Source: Siderastrea radians
Lineage: Eukaryota; Cnidaria; Anthozoa; Scleractinia; Rhizangiidae
Direction of reading: 5' to 3'
Assembly: GCA_964017195.1 (NCBI GenBank)
Contig: OZ024892.1
Span: 10,896,866 to 10,960,865, forward strand
Length of the DNA: 64,000 nucleotides
Numbering within the stretch: position 1 is the first letter of the stretch; each line of letters opens with the position of its first letter. The notes below the pieces were generated by a model. It saw nothing but the letters and a program-made list of their open reading frames with translations. It did no database searches and had not been told where the DNA came from. Positions 1 to 13,400 of the stretch are shown here, piece by piece. A program made the position numbers and the translations under genes.

Positions 1-3000
1 AGGTTTATTGATGCAATTGCATTTAATAGGTGTTAGTTTTTTGAGGTGCAAGTATAAAGTTCTACAGATATACTTTTTTTTAAACCACCTTTTGGTGGAA
101 AAAAAGCTTTCATGTATTGATATCGCGTCGCTAGTTTTTTTTTTCTTTGATATTTCATTGCGTGGCATCTTATGTGGAGGGGGACAGGGGAAGCGGGAGG
201 CCGGGAGAAAAGGGGGCGGGAGGTACGGGAGGCGGGAAAAGAAGGGGCGGGAAGCGGCATTCCCAAGGTGGCGGTAAGCGGGAGAAAAAGGGGAAAATTA
301 CCCAACATTGCGCAATACTTCGCAATCTAAAAAAAATGCGAAAAGGTGGGAGCCAACAAATACAGAGCGGGAACCGGGATTAAAGGGTACGGGAAGCGGG
401 CGGTTTACACCCCCTGTCCCTCCCCCCTCTTATGGCTATACAAGCATCACCCATGGTGATAGTCCTTGTTGGTGGACCCAGTGGCCCTAGTTTATTTAAC
501 CCGGTGAATGCTGAATGTGTGGCGATCGGCGAGTGTAAGAAAAATGTCTACAGTCACCTCGTGTATTGTAAAATGAGCGACGACATTACAGTGGACAGTG
601 AATCCCAGCTATTACTTACTCGAGCAGGTAGGGGGTTTACTGTTAGACATTGCAAATCCTAGAGAAGGATTTTTTATTTGGCCATTTTTGTAAATTAAAT
701 GGGCGTATTTATTTCATGCATTTTTGCGACAGAAGCCGGAGTCTCACTTAAAATTAGCATTGTGCCCACGACATTGAAATCTGTTTGGGACTAGGTGGCG
801 TTGCAATATCCCACAGAGGTGGCTGCCCACATGTACAAGGGAAAATCCTCAGCCCCAGAAACTCAATATGGATTTAAAAAGGCGCAGTCAGCCCATGTTA
901 TGAGCGCCTTGTACAAGTAGGCTCGCCTAAACATTTGTATGAATGGTTTTTGTTCAGAAAAAATTAGCCGCAATTTGTTTACGCGGTTAAGGTTACTCCG
1001 GACCTTCGCGGGTGTCTTCCCGTGTCCTCCGGGAAAAAATTCGTATGCGCGCCATTTTAAAGGAAAGCATGGCAAACTATATATCGTTGGAAAGCTTAAT
1101 AAATGTCGATTTCGGACAAAAATATGAATCACCAGTTTTTTAATTCCACAAAAGAAAATTGCAAAAATGACCGCGAAAATGACCATGCGTCATTTCGGCA
1201 AACAAATGAATTAATAGGGTACCAAATTCGACAGATTTCTGTGAAATTTGGCCTGAACATTCCTTAGATGTTGTGAAACAAAAGTCTGTCGGGGATTTTT
1301 GAAATTTGTAATATTTCACCCGTGGCGATCCTCAATGCAATGCCCATCGCGCATTCCTTGCTGCTCGAACTTGATAGATTAATTAAAAAATAACCAGTTA
1401 GAATATCGAAAAATGCCGACACACTTTTGATGATTGATCCTTTGTGATTAACACTGTGCAGTTATTTTGGCAATGCGCTTGGATTTGGTACCCTATTAAT
1501 TCAATTGAATGACACATGGTCATTTTCGTGGTTGTTTGCGATTTTCTTTTGCGAAATTGAAGAAACCGGCAATTGATATTTTATTAAGATTTCCAACGAT
1601 ATATAGTTTGCAATGTTTCCTTTTAAGATGGCGCGCATACGAATTTTTTCCCCGAGGACACCCGGGAAGGTCCGGAGTAACCTTAATCTGGTGTGCGCAG
1701 TTTTACTAACTCTTTCATGTTCCTGGGGGAGAGTTGGCACAGAAAACCGCTGCTCAAGCATACTTTCGTAACAGAAAACCGTTACCGCTGTGATAAAAAC
1801 AAAAAACAAAACAAAAACAAAAAACGGAGTCCCACTGTTCCCAAATCTTACATGGTTTGTAAGAGCTTGTGCCCCAAAAACTTGCGCTGCATTCAGTAAA
1901 ACATGGTTTCTAAAATCTATTCACAGCGGTTTATTTATCTAGTGTTTATCGAGTGTGCAATCGCAAACCGCGAAAAAAAAAGGATTGTTCTCATTCCCCC
2001 GGCCTCTTGTGTGCGCTTGTGAAAAACCATCTTGCACGAAATAAATCTGTGAAAAGGCGACGTCTTTTTGAAAAAAACAAACTGTTAATTAACGAGTAGG
2101 CTAGGGGTCTCATTAAAATAGTTTTGGCCTTGTCAAATTCCACTAGTTTCCTCTCCGTGGACATTGTGAATAAGAAATGAACGGTCTGTTATTATGTTCT
2201 TCCGATTTCCTCATTTTCATGAATTATTCTCTGGATGTAAAAACCATTTTGGAAAAAAGATTCTTTAACTGCGTGATCAGTGTCCGTCAAATTTCAACAC
2301 CTTAGGCTGCGTGCACTCTCTTTTTCCGCTCAGGGATGGTCGAGGAAAACGAACAAGGGAGCCCGGCGAGCGCGAAATTGAAACGTGACGCGCGTGTGGA
2401 CATGGAGCCCGCGCGAAAATCGCTGAACGCTGCAAACAATTTTTACGTGCACTCGCGGGTTGTTTTGGCTGGACTAGTTCTTAGCGGGAAGAGTAGACCG
2501 AGCAGTCTCTCTTTCCTCTCAGGAATAGTCGAGAGAAACGAATAAGGGAGAGAGCAAGCGCGAAAATCACCTGCACAAACCTGGCGTTGAAACGTGACGC
2601 ACGTGTCAAGCCGCTTAGTATTGAGCCGGCTCTAGTACACTAGCGCATAGCATATATATATTTATAGCTAGTGCGACGCTAAATTTTGGCGTGCTGCCGT
2701 TGGTCGAAATCGATCACGTGACGCGATAGTGTCTCTCCTCAGCGGGCGCCTATCAGCGCATAGTGACCGTTTTGGACAATTTTCGCTCACAATTTAAGAA
2801 TAAGAACATTTTCAATTTTTTTTTTTGCGGTTCGCGCTCGTGCACTCGTGTATCTAAAACACTAAATAAATACACAGTCGTGAACTGACCCCAAAAAACA
2901 TGTTTTACTTACGTATTTTAAATGCCGCACGAGTTTTTGGGGCACGAGCTAATAATCCATGAAAGATTTGGGAACGATGGGACACGGTTTTCTGTTTTTG

Positions 3001-3860
3001 TTTGTGCTTTTTTTAAATCACGGCAGTAACGGTTTTCTATTAGGAAAGTATGTTTGAGTAGCGGTTTTCTGTGCCAACTTTCTCAAAAATACAATAAACC
3101 CATATAAGTATGTCTTTGATTAGGCTCTACCCCAGCCAGACAAATTGCGGATAATTTATTATCAACGAAAATCATTTATGCAAATACTTACGCGAGCTTA
3201 CTTGTGCAAGTGTATTTCTGGCCTCATAACATGGGCTTTTAATCCACATTGAGCCTTTGGGGCTGAGGATGTTCCCTAGTGTGCAGCCACCATGGCCACT
3301 TCTGCGGGGATCGAACACCGCGAGTTACCGAACCGCCACACTGTTATTTTAAAGTGAGACTCCTTCTGTCTCAAAAATGCCTGAACTGAATATAAATGCT
3401 GATTTACATTATTATAGTTTTTTTAAAATGTCCAAATCGCTCTCTAGGATTTGCAATGTCTAACAGGAAACTCCCTACCTGCTCGAGTAAGTAAAAGCGT
3501 AGATTCACTATTGAGTGTAATGTCGACTCGTTGCCGATTTACAATACACGAGGTGATTGTAGACATTTTTGCTACACTCGCCGATTGCCACACATTTAAC
3601 ATTCCCCAGGTTAAATGAACTGGGGCCACAGGGTACACCAACGAGGACATTCTGACGAGGACTATCATTATGATGCTTTAAATATATAGCCACAAGATGC
3701 CATGCAATGAAATGTCAAAAAAAAAACTAGCGACACGATATCAATGCATGAAAGCTTTGTTGCATCAACAGGTGGATAAAAAACCTAGTATTTCTAGAAC
3801 TTATAAGCTTCTGCCTCAAAAAGCTAACACCTAAAAAAATGGAATTACATCGATTGACCT
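1..3860. mobile_element. Nested inverted-repeat (foldback-type) element, left end off window
   Basis: The interval folds back on itself. Bases 1 to about 930 match the reverse complement of about 3190-3860, including the near-terminal motif TAGGTGTTAG. A second inverted pair lies inside (about 970-1205 with 1495-1690), and a third pairs about 1725-1915 with 2895-3090. The arms contain only short mirrored open frames (432-662 forward, 3444-3668 reverse) and no recognisable transposase. Similarity continues to base 1, so the true left end and any target duplication lie outside the window. Either one non-autonomous foldback element or several stacked palindromic elements; the two cannot be separated here. 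Confidence 0.7.
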
Positions 3861-4883
3861 TTGCCCATGTCATGCGTCACGCAATCATGTTCTTGCAACA
3901 AATATTCTGGTGCTGCTCCACAATGTTACTTTTGTCAGTTTGTTTGCGGCTAAGTGATGACAAATTTCGGGAAAACAACCTTCTCACATGTCCAGCAAGC
4001 TACAGCTATTACAGTACCAATCACAACGATGGAGTGGAGGATTATTTTTCCCAGACAGATAATGGATAATTTTAAAAACACGGTAAGATTAATGTTATGC
4101 ATATGTTGCGGTTTCGATCGACCGATCCGTGTACTAAAAACAAGACGTGCGTGTGTTGATCGTAGTTCAAAAACAGCATTTAACTTCAGCAAACACCATG
4201 TAAAATTATTCTGCAAGCCCCCTAAGTAATTTTGCGAAGGTTTTCTCCGGCATTTCTCTCAATGAAAAGGGCTACCGTTTGCTTTGCGTAGCCAGTCGGC
4301 GGTTTGTGTCATAAATTCAGTCGGCGATTCGTGTCTAACTACCCTTCACATTTTGGTCTCTCGACGGGGTAAATTTTCATTGCCGCCAGAAATATTTTAA
4401 CACAGTAGTTTACAAATGTTTTTCTTCAAGCCTGTTGTTATTCCATGTCCAAACTCCACGTACCAATTGGGTTTCTGTAGCGTGGAATTTGGGTGAAATT
4501 TGCTATTTTTTTAAATACCTGAAACTGGTTTTCTTCTAACCGCCGATACATTCTCGCTTGAACAGCTTATCCAAAGAAAATTACTGTATTATAAAGAGCT
4601 AAAGTGTGTTTGTATTGTGTTTGTGTTTCATTAACAGACGACGCCGCGTTTTAACGTACGAGCGAGATAAAAATGTGTTATTTTCCGCCAGTTTCACTAT
4701 CCGAAGGAGGCCGATTGCCATATTTTCAAATTTTGCCCGATTTCGAAAAAAATAAAAAGCTGTTGAAACTTTTAATGTTATTTTTGAAAATACTTCACTA
4801 TAGAGGTTGCTTGAGCAAAATATAAAGAAATTCGAAATTTCACGACTGACGCCCGATTCTCGATAATTTCAGACATCTGCTCT
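3861..4883. other. Unannotated AT-rich spacer
   Basis: No gene, RNA or clear repeat was recognised. Open frames here are short, overlap on both strands and show no family resemblance. Confidence 0.5.
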
Positions 4884-5611
4884 TAAAATTGAGTGACTAC
4901 ACAAAAGAATCCACGAATAAATCGCAAATAAACCGTCGTGTACCTACGTAATAGGCTAGTTTTAGTTGGTTGAACTTGGCAGTCAGTTTTGTATGAATTT
5001 CTTGCTTGTAATAATCAGTAGATCACTCTGAGGTGAAAAAAGCAACGCGACATGTAGGTTTTTTTTTTCAGCGGCTTTACAAGCAACTTAGACCGTGCAG
5101 AATATTTTAAAGTCGGGGGCATGGCGGCGGGGGAGGTGGATAATAAGTAATATTATTAAAAATTTCTGAACAAAAGAATTGTTGTTTCATCATATCGAAG
5201 GCATTCCTCGTTATATTAAATATTCCAATTTTTACAACGGCGTTTGTCAAATTTGTTTGTGTTGGTGTCAGTTTTTGGGCCAATGAATCCATGCTGATTT
5301 ACAATGTTTTAAAAACATGTTATATGCATATGTAACACAGTCGCTTACAAAGTAAACTGTCTTTGGTTTTTCCCGATGGGGCTACAAAGAGAAAATTCTC
5401 TCACTGGCCGGTCGTAGCCGTCGTGGCAAGCTAGATCATATTTACCAGGTTCATATTGTGAAACGCGTCCTAGATAGGTCATGTGTGATGATAAAGAAAG
5501 AAAGATGGTAAATTTGTAATATAAATTGTAAATGTCGTTGAACAAATAAGAAAGCTGTAGTGTTTAGTGTGACTATATTATGTCACAACAGGGGGGCCAA
5601 AAAAGTAAAAA

Positions 5612-5680
5612 TCTGAGTCCCCAACGGGAATCGAACTCATGTCATCCCGGAAGCTCTAACAACTGAACTACTGGGAGGCA
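5612..5680 (-). other. tRNA-like (tRNA-derived) sequence
   Basis: On the minus strand there is a box A-like TAGTTCAGTTGTTAGAGC followed by a box B-like GAGTTCGATTCCCG, then a T-rich tract. The acceptor and T stems pair poorly and the A-B spacing is short, so this is more likely a decayed tRNA or SINE head than a working tRNA. It is repeated in the other duplication copy. Confidence 0.4.
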
Positions 5681-7962
5681 CGAGGTGAGCTAAGTCTTTT
5701 TTGTTTCATGTATGACACGTATCTTAAGGCTCGCAAGCTAGTATCTTGAATACTGCTAGGATTTGAAATGTCGGGAGCGCCTGTTGAATTTAATTTTGAT
5801 TAAACTTAGGTAGGTATAAAGTGGCTTTAATTGTTCATATTTTCAGTAAAGTTTGATTAAACTTAGGAAGGTATAAAGTGGCTTTAATTGTTCATATTTT
5901 CAGTAAAGTTATGTTTTGATCTTACTCCAGTTGGTGTTAATAGAGTCGTTTTGGTCACTTAAAAAATGAAATTTCGGGGCAACTTAACAGAAAAAAATCT
6001 AGAGGATTTTGCTGTCCGGACCATTCAGAAATAAAGCCCTCGGCTTCATATTGTCCTCAGAACCGTCTTACTTACCCTCGAAACCTCGTTTCTCGTGCAG
6101 ATATTCATTTTTGGGGCACCTCTTCAGCCTCGGAATTTATTTTACAATTTGCGGGCCGAGTTAGCTTCGAGTTCATGTTGACGAGACTGAATGGAATAAT
6201 TGTTTTTATATATTGCATTTGAAGAGTATCACATTCAGTTTAGTAATAACAACAGGCTGGTTGGAACCAATTTTGACTTCGGGGCTTTTCTGTAGAAAGG
6301 AGATCTATAAACGAACTATGTAAGCAGACATAAACGCATACACAATAATTCAGTTATCTAGAACTTTATTAAAGCACCCCTCTTACAGAATAGCTGAACT
6401 AAACAGACGTATGAAAAGGCGTTTTCATTTCCGGGCACTCCAATTTGCTTGAAATCTGCATTAATGGCAACTCAACAGACATTATTTGTATCCTCTTTAT
6501 TGAACTAAAAAACCGGCAATTGGTAATAATGCTAAGACAGCTTTCATATTTTAAAGGCGTACGCAAATGTTCTTCTCTTTGAAAGGATCTACGGAAATGT
6601 GTAAGGTTCCACAGAGTTGAAAGTTCGTTTGTTTGCTTACAAATATCATCTGGTTTAAAAAAATCAGCGCAATTTAGCCGGACTTAAACTCGAGCACCCT
6701 TATACATCATTACAGTTTCAATCCCCTTAGATAACAGTTTTTCATGCAGTACGAGGCACAGAATCTTAAAAATTCTGTGGCCGTATCTTCATCTCGGACC
6801 TCTTGACAGAGTAATGAGCATTTTTCCTGTGGTACCAGGACATGGCACCAGTGGTCTTGCCGTTAAGGTACAGGCCATTCAGGTTGGACCAGTGGTAAGT
6901 ACCGTATCACCAGGCACCCTTATTACCCGCGGCACAGTTGCCTGAGCCGTGCTTGTCATTATCGCGATCCTTAGTGGTAAACGCCATACCACGATGACAA
7001 CCAAGAGAATCGCCAGCTGTGCCTAAAAAAGAAGTTTATCTGAGTGAAACCAGAGTCCGTCCTCAGCGAGGTATTCGACTGAAGGCTTTTGATAACAACC
7101 TGTACTGACATTTCATTGGTTTTCAACCCCCAAGAAATTCATTAATTTTTTTTTACCCCTCCAAATTTCCACCAGAAATGTGTTCGACGCTCGTACGATT
7201 TCCATAGAGTCTCTGTTCAACCCTAAAAACAAATGCCATTATTAAGCAACGCGGGATTTATCCCTTTGAAAGAATTCCATTGTTTTCACCATATCACGGT
7301 GCTCTTATTATTTTCTTTGATATACAGCAGAAAATTTCTACCCAATCCCTAAAATGGGTACTTTTTACCAAACACATCTGACTCGAAGAATTCCAGTATT
7401 TTTCACCCTTAAGCCCTAAAAATTCGCCCATATTTTTAACCCATAACTATGACGAATTATTTTATTTTGGCCTTGATACCTTTAAAAGTACGTTATTCTT
7501 ACCCTTACCTTTAAATAATTTCACTAAAGCAATCATACAATCGTTTTCAAAGTGACGTGCAACTGGCCAGTATTTCAGTTCGTTTGAAAAAAAATATGTT
7601 ATATTTTGCAGTTTGCGCTCTTATTCAGAATGTTATTAAGTACTTGACAAAATAGTATCAACAGGGTTAATCGTACCTGAATAACTTCCCAAACTCAGCT
7701 GATATTTCGCCCTCTCGCTTGCCACAGTAAATGAACTGTACTCCGCAAATGCAGTGCTGCCATGAAGGTCTTCCAAGTCGACGCGAAGCCTGTTACTGCT
7801 GCTTACAGTCAGGCGATGAATCTTGTCCAATCCCAACCAAAACTCGCCATTCAGATTGCCGAAGCCTCGTTTATACTCATCCCAAGCGCGGAAGAAATCC
7901 ACAGAGCCGTCTCGTCGCTTCTGAAACACTGTCCAACCTCCGCCGGCGATTGTTTGATCACA

Positions 7963-10900
7963 CAGGGGCGTAGCTACCTGTACGCACGTACGCACGTGCG
8001 TACCTGAAAAATGCCACAAACGTAAATAAATAAATAAATAAAAAGTAATAAAAGAGTGATTATTGAATAAAACCTCAATCACTTTAATGCTGACGTTCAT
8101 TGTCTTTCGTGTACCTGCTCTTGATCGCGATCAATACAGGCCCGTAGCTGGAGGAGGGGCAGAAGGGGCTCGACCCCCTCCCCCCCCCCCCCCCACAGAG
8201 TTTTTGAAAGAGAAGTTAAAAAAAATAGTACAATTAATGTCCCAAAAAATATATAATTAAAACAAATTAATGTGCAACAATCGGTCTTGAATTCTGATGC
8301 TAATAAAAGTGCCCTTTATAATTTCACAACCTTTGGTAGGTTCTACATCCGTTGAGTTGAGTCACTAGCCATCGGGCAAGTGTGCTTCAAAAATCTACTA
8401 GCCCACCGCACAGTCGTCCAGATTCCTCACCAATGTCTTTCTTCACCCATATCACCTTTACCCTGGCAGTATAGCTTAAGATTGTGAAGGACCTTAATAC
8501 CTTTAATAGCTAAGCGACTGCTGTGTATTTGCTGCAAGCCTTAACCCCACTGTTGTAACACAAGTCTAAGGAACAAAATTATATTTATCTCACCAATCGA
8601 CTGACAAACGCGACGTAAACGTTTACGAGAGTTAGGTAAAACAGGTCCGAAATTGCGTAGCTTAGCTGTCGAAATGTTTGAATTTTAACAAACCTTGTAA
8701 CGTCAAGAATACTTTTTAAACTGATGATGCTTTAAATCTGGTAGATGTTGCCAACAACTTTGTCGGCGAAAAAGCAAACAGGAAGCAGCTTTTTGGCCAA
8801 ATTTTCAGCGAACGATGTCCCCATAAAGGTATCCTTTTTGACGAAATCGACTCAAACTGTAGCATTGTGAACAGTTTTAGTTTCTATCTGGCATGAATTT
8901 TTTTATCCCTTATGACCTATTTGTTAACGTCTGTATTTTGACTGCAAACCAAAGTGCATACTCTTTCAAACACGCATCGCAACAACAGTTTGATCATAGA
9001 TCTCATTTTGTCGCTGCAAAGACAAAGCGAAAACAAAGTGCTTTCACAAACGACGAGATTTCATTATAAGCTAAATAGTTTATTTCTAATGCTAGTGCTC
9101 CAGGTGAAAACTTCTCGTAGCTTCGAAAGAGATGGAAATCGACTACTGCACAGACACACGCTTAATGAGCTAAGTGAAGGAGGAGACAATAAAGCTCGGG
9201 GACTGGATTCGTTTATCCTCAAGTGGGATTTCGTCATAACGACTGTGATTTTGCAGCACGTGTTTGAATGTACCACCGATCATCGGTATACCATCAGGTA
9301 ATAGCTACTTTGCTTCCATTTCTAATTACCTGGTAGCTAACAAAATAATCACCGAAGAGTTTACTATAGCTTCATGGAGAATAAAATGCGTTACGATGCC
9401 AATAACGGTAAAATGGGTGTAGAGCTCTGAATAAGATCTGGTGATAGCATCCAAGGAAGACGAGGATGTCTGGGACGCGCTGCTAGAGAAGGCCACAGAG
9501 ATTGCTGTTTTATACAACATCGATTCAAGTATTCCTAGAAGAACAGGAAGGCGGCAACACCGTGCCAACGTTGAAGCAGGTACATCTTCCTAATATCTGA
9601 AGTCAACGAGCCAGTTAGTGAAACCCTTACAGGGCTCCCAGGCATACAACTAGTTCCTGGTACTTCTTGATAACACCTTTACATTAGCAAGTACGAATGA
9701 GAGTCTCACTTCACTTGTTTACATAAATTTTTGATATTCAATTTTAATTTCAGAAAAAGGGGTGGGAAAAATATATAGCCACTATGGAGAAGACATGCAC
9801 ATGTCTCTCGATGATTTCAAACGAGAGGTCACTAGGAGGCGTCATCCGTGGCGGACGAGTGAAGATGGCAATCTCCAAACCTTGGTCAAAACGATGGACT
9901 ACACCAATGTAGAATTGTACCCAGGAATTTATGTGGTCATGACGACGCTTCTGACATATCCTGTGTCAACCTGCGTCGTAGAAGTGGCATGAAGAGGCTC
10001 CAAATGGCACTTCAGAGCACATTGTCTGATGAGAGATTGCCTTCATTAGCGGTCCTTCATGTACATAAACACAAGGAAGTTATCTCAGAGTTTGCTGGGA
10101 AGAAAGATCGAAGACTATCCCTGTGCTTATAAACATTGCAACTTGTAACACCCATAGGTCATTTTACCTAGTTTCAGAAGCTCCTTATTCGGTTCTTAAA
10201 TTAATAACGTTGTGCACTGATCGCCTAAAAACATTTGTAAGAAGGATGAAACTTAGTGAAACATGGGCAGAGCTATCTTATTATAGGTAAGAGCTATGGG
10301 CAGAGCTATCTTATTACACTGTGCACTAGTTGAATCAGTCAACGAAAAAAAAGCATGTGATGTGCAATAATAACAACATTCAACTGCGAAACACTGAGAT
10401 ACTACTTCCTTGCATTGCACTGCTGATAATAAACAACCGGAGGACCCCAGCACTAATCATTAAGGTGTCTGAACACAGTTTGAGCGCGCTCTACGATTTG
10501 TGCTACTGACATGAATTAGCGCGCGCACAAAGCCTTAAGAAAAATAAACATGGCCCCTGTACATTGATCATTTTATTTTGTTCAGTCAAGATTGCGTAAG
10601 TGTTTTTTTTTCCGTCTTAGCAATCAAACAGTTTGTTATGTGTGAAAACGTTTGTTTTTTAGTGTTTTAAGGTAATACTATTGGAAAATACCCTGCCTTT
10701 CTGGGATTGTTTAAATGGATCGAGAAAGATTGAGAACCCTGTCAAATGCAACGCATGCGCAGTTAACCGGAAAATTGTTACTCATGGCCAGTTAGTGGAA
10801 ACGCACTGATTTCTACGGAATCGCTCGTTAGAATTTCATGAAATTTGGTAGAAAATAGTTCAGAGCACGCTTAACTCGCTTGCAAACAAAATTTGAAATC

Positions 10901-11322
10901 TGACAGAGGACTTGTTCAGAAAATGTTAAAATGCAGACCACAAAATTACAGATCTCTCTGTCAAAACTTCACAAGACCAGTGTCAGAAGGCCAGTATTTT
11001 TCTGAGTTTTCTGGTGACAAATGATGGAAAAAATCTAACGACTGGATTTTCTGACAATAAATCAAAACCATTATTTAATGCTGGTATAACAGCTGCAACA
11101 GTAATTAGTTCAGTAAAACATATCAAAATATAATCTTTTTTAGTTGAATCTTGCCAATTTTGGCCGCCCAACTGCCAGTGGTTTGAAAATAACGATGAAT
11201 AAAGCATAAGTACGAGAAAACTGTGTTCGGCCACATTAATTGAAATGGGGGGGAGGGTAATTTCTCCCTACTGAATTTGGAAAAATGTGCGTACCTCTGA
11301 AAAAATCCTGGCTACGCCCCTG
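7963..11322. mobile_element. hAT-family DNA transposon (copy in duplication A)
   Basis: Ends are CAGGGGCGTAGC and GCTACGCCCCTG, flanked by TCACA on both sides (5-bp duplication), 3360 bp. It sits inside FReD exon 2 and at the identical site in copy C, so insertion preceded the segmental duplication. It contains a decayed hAT transposase (see 9440-10135). A 5-bp TSD is atypical of classical 8-bp hAT elements but is reported for hAT5-type elements; that sub-assignment is inference. Confidence 0.75.
9440..10135 (+). pseudogene. hAT transposase remnant
   Basis: Two exon-like pieces are readable on the plus strand. About 9440-9590 gives a stretch ending SSIPRRTGRRQHRANV, typical of hAT/ZMYM-type transposases. 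After a TTTAATTTCAG acceptor-like site, about 9755-10135 gives the hAT C-terminal dimerisation signature (ELYPGIYVV..., LLTYPVSTC..., MKRLQMALQSTLSDERLPSLAVLHVHKHKE). Stops and frame changes separate the parts, for example the stop ending at 9992. No full-length reading frame survives. Confidence 0.7.
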
Positions 11323-12054
11323 TCACAGTAAACTTCAAATTCACCCAAAGCAACAGGATCGATTTTGTACACTCCACTGATCTTGTCGCCGGACTTGTAG
11401 ACTTCGGCGCAGTTCTTGTAAACTAAAAATGCGACAAATAATCAATTTTAGTTTTCTTCTTAAGGATAGCAAACAGTGAGAAAATACTGAAATTATACAC
11501 ACAAGACTATTGTGCAAAAATGTTCTCGAGAAAGTGGCAAAAATGGATTTTGGCGGTAAAATAATACCCTTGAAGATAAAATCGGGTATTTGTCGCCCGT
11601 TGGTTTCATCCAAGGATAAAAGGAGAGCTCTCTCGTAATAAAGTAAACATATTCGTTTTTTTAGGATTGGATAAATTATGCTCGTAAATTGGTTTATTAT
11701 GCCTGCCGGCAATGCTCTGAAAACGGCTTATTATGCTCATTATTCAGCTCTGACATGGCTATCGTGCTCGGTGAAATAATTTGCTCTGAATCGCCAGATT
11801 TCAATAAAACCGATTCTTGTTGACCTCTTTTTAAACTGGAGTAAAATATGGGTGCTCCGAAATCACTACATTTCTTCATTCATGTAGCTTTTTTTATTCA
11901 GTCTTGCTTAAGAATTTTCATCTGCAAACTCATACGTTAATGAGACTAATAACAATTAATATCATGACGGGAAAGTCAGAATTGCTTGATAGCATTCATT
12001 TGATTGATCACAATGAAGATTTTATCCCGTGGCAGACTTGAAAGTTCAACCATC

Positions 12055-12850
12055 GTGTACAGCACAATACACAACGCCACAGGAAAGTACTGCTCAGTAA
12101 CTTTCATTTGAATGGTCACACTTTAGGATTTCATTCACAGACTCAAAAGCTGTAACCAACGTAAACAGCATAATAAACAGCACCACAGGAAAGTTCTGCT
12201 CAGTAGCTTTCAGAATAGGATTTGTTCCACGCACTCTAAACTTAGAACCACCTTGTTCAGCATAATAAACAGTACCACAGGAAATTACTGCTCGGTAACT
12301 TCAGGCAGTCTTCAGGGGCTCTCGTTAACTTCCCTTGAATGGTCAGACTTGAAGATTTTATCCGCAGACTCAAAACTTAGAACCACCGTGTTCAGCGTAA
12401 TAAACAGAATCACAGGAAAGTGCTCCTCGGTAGCTCTTATTTGAGCGGTCGCAATTTAAGATATTATCCACAAGCTCAAAAGTTAGAACCACCTTATATA
12501 GCGTGATAAACACCACCATAGGAATGTACTGCTCTGTGGAGCTTTCATTTGAATGGTCACATGCACTTTCAGATTTCATCCGCAGACTTAAAAGTTAGAA
12601 CCACTTTGTGCAGTATAATAAACAGCACCACAATCACCTTATAACATGTAATAAACAGTAGAACAGTACAACAATAGCTTTCATTTTAATAGTCACACTT
12701 TAGGATTGTATCCACATACTTAAAAATAAGATTCACTTTGTACGTGATAACAAACAACATTACAGGAAAGCTCTTTTCAGCTGGTTTCATTTGAATGGTT
12801 ACTTTTTTACGTTTCTATCCACAAACTCAAAACTTAGAACCTCAATAAAT
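12055..12850. repeat. Minisatellite, about 106-bp unit (copy A)
   Basis: Degenerate tandem units contain motifs such as AAACAGCACCACAGGAAAG, TTTCATTTGAATGGTCACA and CCACAGACTCAAAAG. The period is about 106 bp, measured in the cleaner array at 45379-45835. The same array recurs beside all three FReD copies. Confidence 0.8.
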
Positions 12851-13400
12851 GATCCATGGCCAATTATTTGAACGAAATCTAACTTAGATCTTGGTTTAAG
12901 GCAATAAATAAACCTCTGCCTCGGTTTACAAGTGAGTTATTTATAGAAAGTAAACGTTCTTTGAGTCTGTTTGACATTAAATTATGGTAAGACAGGCTTA
13001 CGTATTCGGGTATGCCAGATTGAAATCAGTTTAGACCGCGGCTTCAATGTTTCAGACTGGGCCTAACTGTATAGGTACCTTTAGCCTTATTTTCAACAAT
13101 TCTTGTAAAATATCTTATATGGCAAGGAAAAGACACTTTTCAAATGCAGTCAAACCTTTATTTTCGGACAATCCATGATATGAACAACTCTTTATCGCAG
13201 ATAGTTCATTAGGTCTCAAAGAGACAACATCGATATAAACTCTACCCAATAATACAGGCAGCTCTTTATCACAGACAGTTCAGTTGGTCGCAATGAAACA
13301 AAATTCATACAAACTCTAGTCCTGCAACACTGACAGTTCCATAGTTTGTAGCCCATTTTATAAAGAGTCTTGACTGCAGCTCTGGTCAGAATTTCTAAAC

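Larger units (their letters stand above)
6776..11422 (-). pseudogene. Fibrinogen-domain (FReD) gene copy A, broken
   Basis: Minus strand. Exon 2 is read from 11422 to 11323, interrupted by a hAT element (7963-11322), and resumes 7962-7677, encoding the GGGWTVFQKRRDG start of a fibrinogen C-terminal domain through LGSYSGT. The final exon (7022-6776) encodes the calcium-site-like [12 protein letters not shown] stretch and ends PQNF. Three lesions are visible: the hAT insertion, a TGG to TGA nonsense codon at 6907-6909 (copy C has TGG there), and loss of exon 1 with its signal peptide through a deletion near 11546. Family role, from knowledge: secreted ficolin/tachylectin-type carbohydrate-binding proteins. 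This copy cannot encode one. Confidence 0.85.
4884..13400. repeat. Segmental duplication, copy A
   Basis: From about 4884 the sequence is near-identical to the block starting about 45836, apart from insertions and deletions. It carries FReD copy A, a hAT transposon and a 106-bp minisatellite. Relative to the right block it lacks the LINE (empty site about 6504-6512) and the TTAA foldback element (empty site about 7427), and it has lost about 840 bp around 11546. The right-hand limit is only approximate because the other copy runs off the window. Confidence 0.85.

Noticed and set aside
8954..9301. 115-codon frame in the hAT element, repeated at 58755
   Set aside because: Duplicated only because the block is duplicated; may overlap transposase coding but no domain could be read confidently.
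12055..12850. CRISPR array
   Set aside because: Tandem degenerate 106-bp repeats without conserved short repeat plus unique spacers, in a eukaryotic genome.
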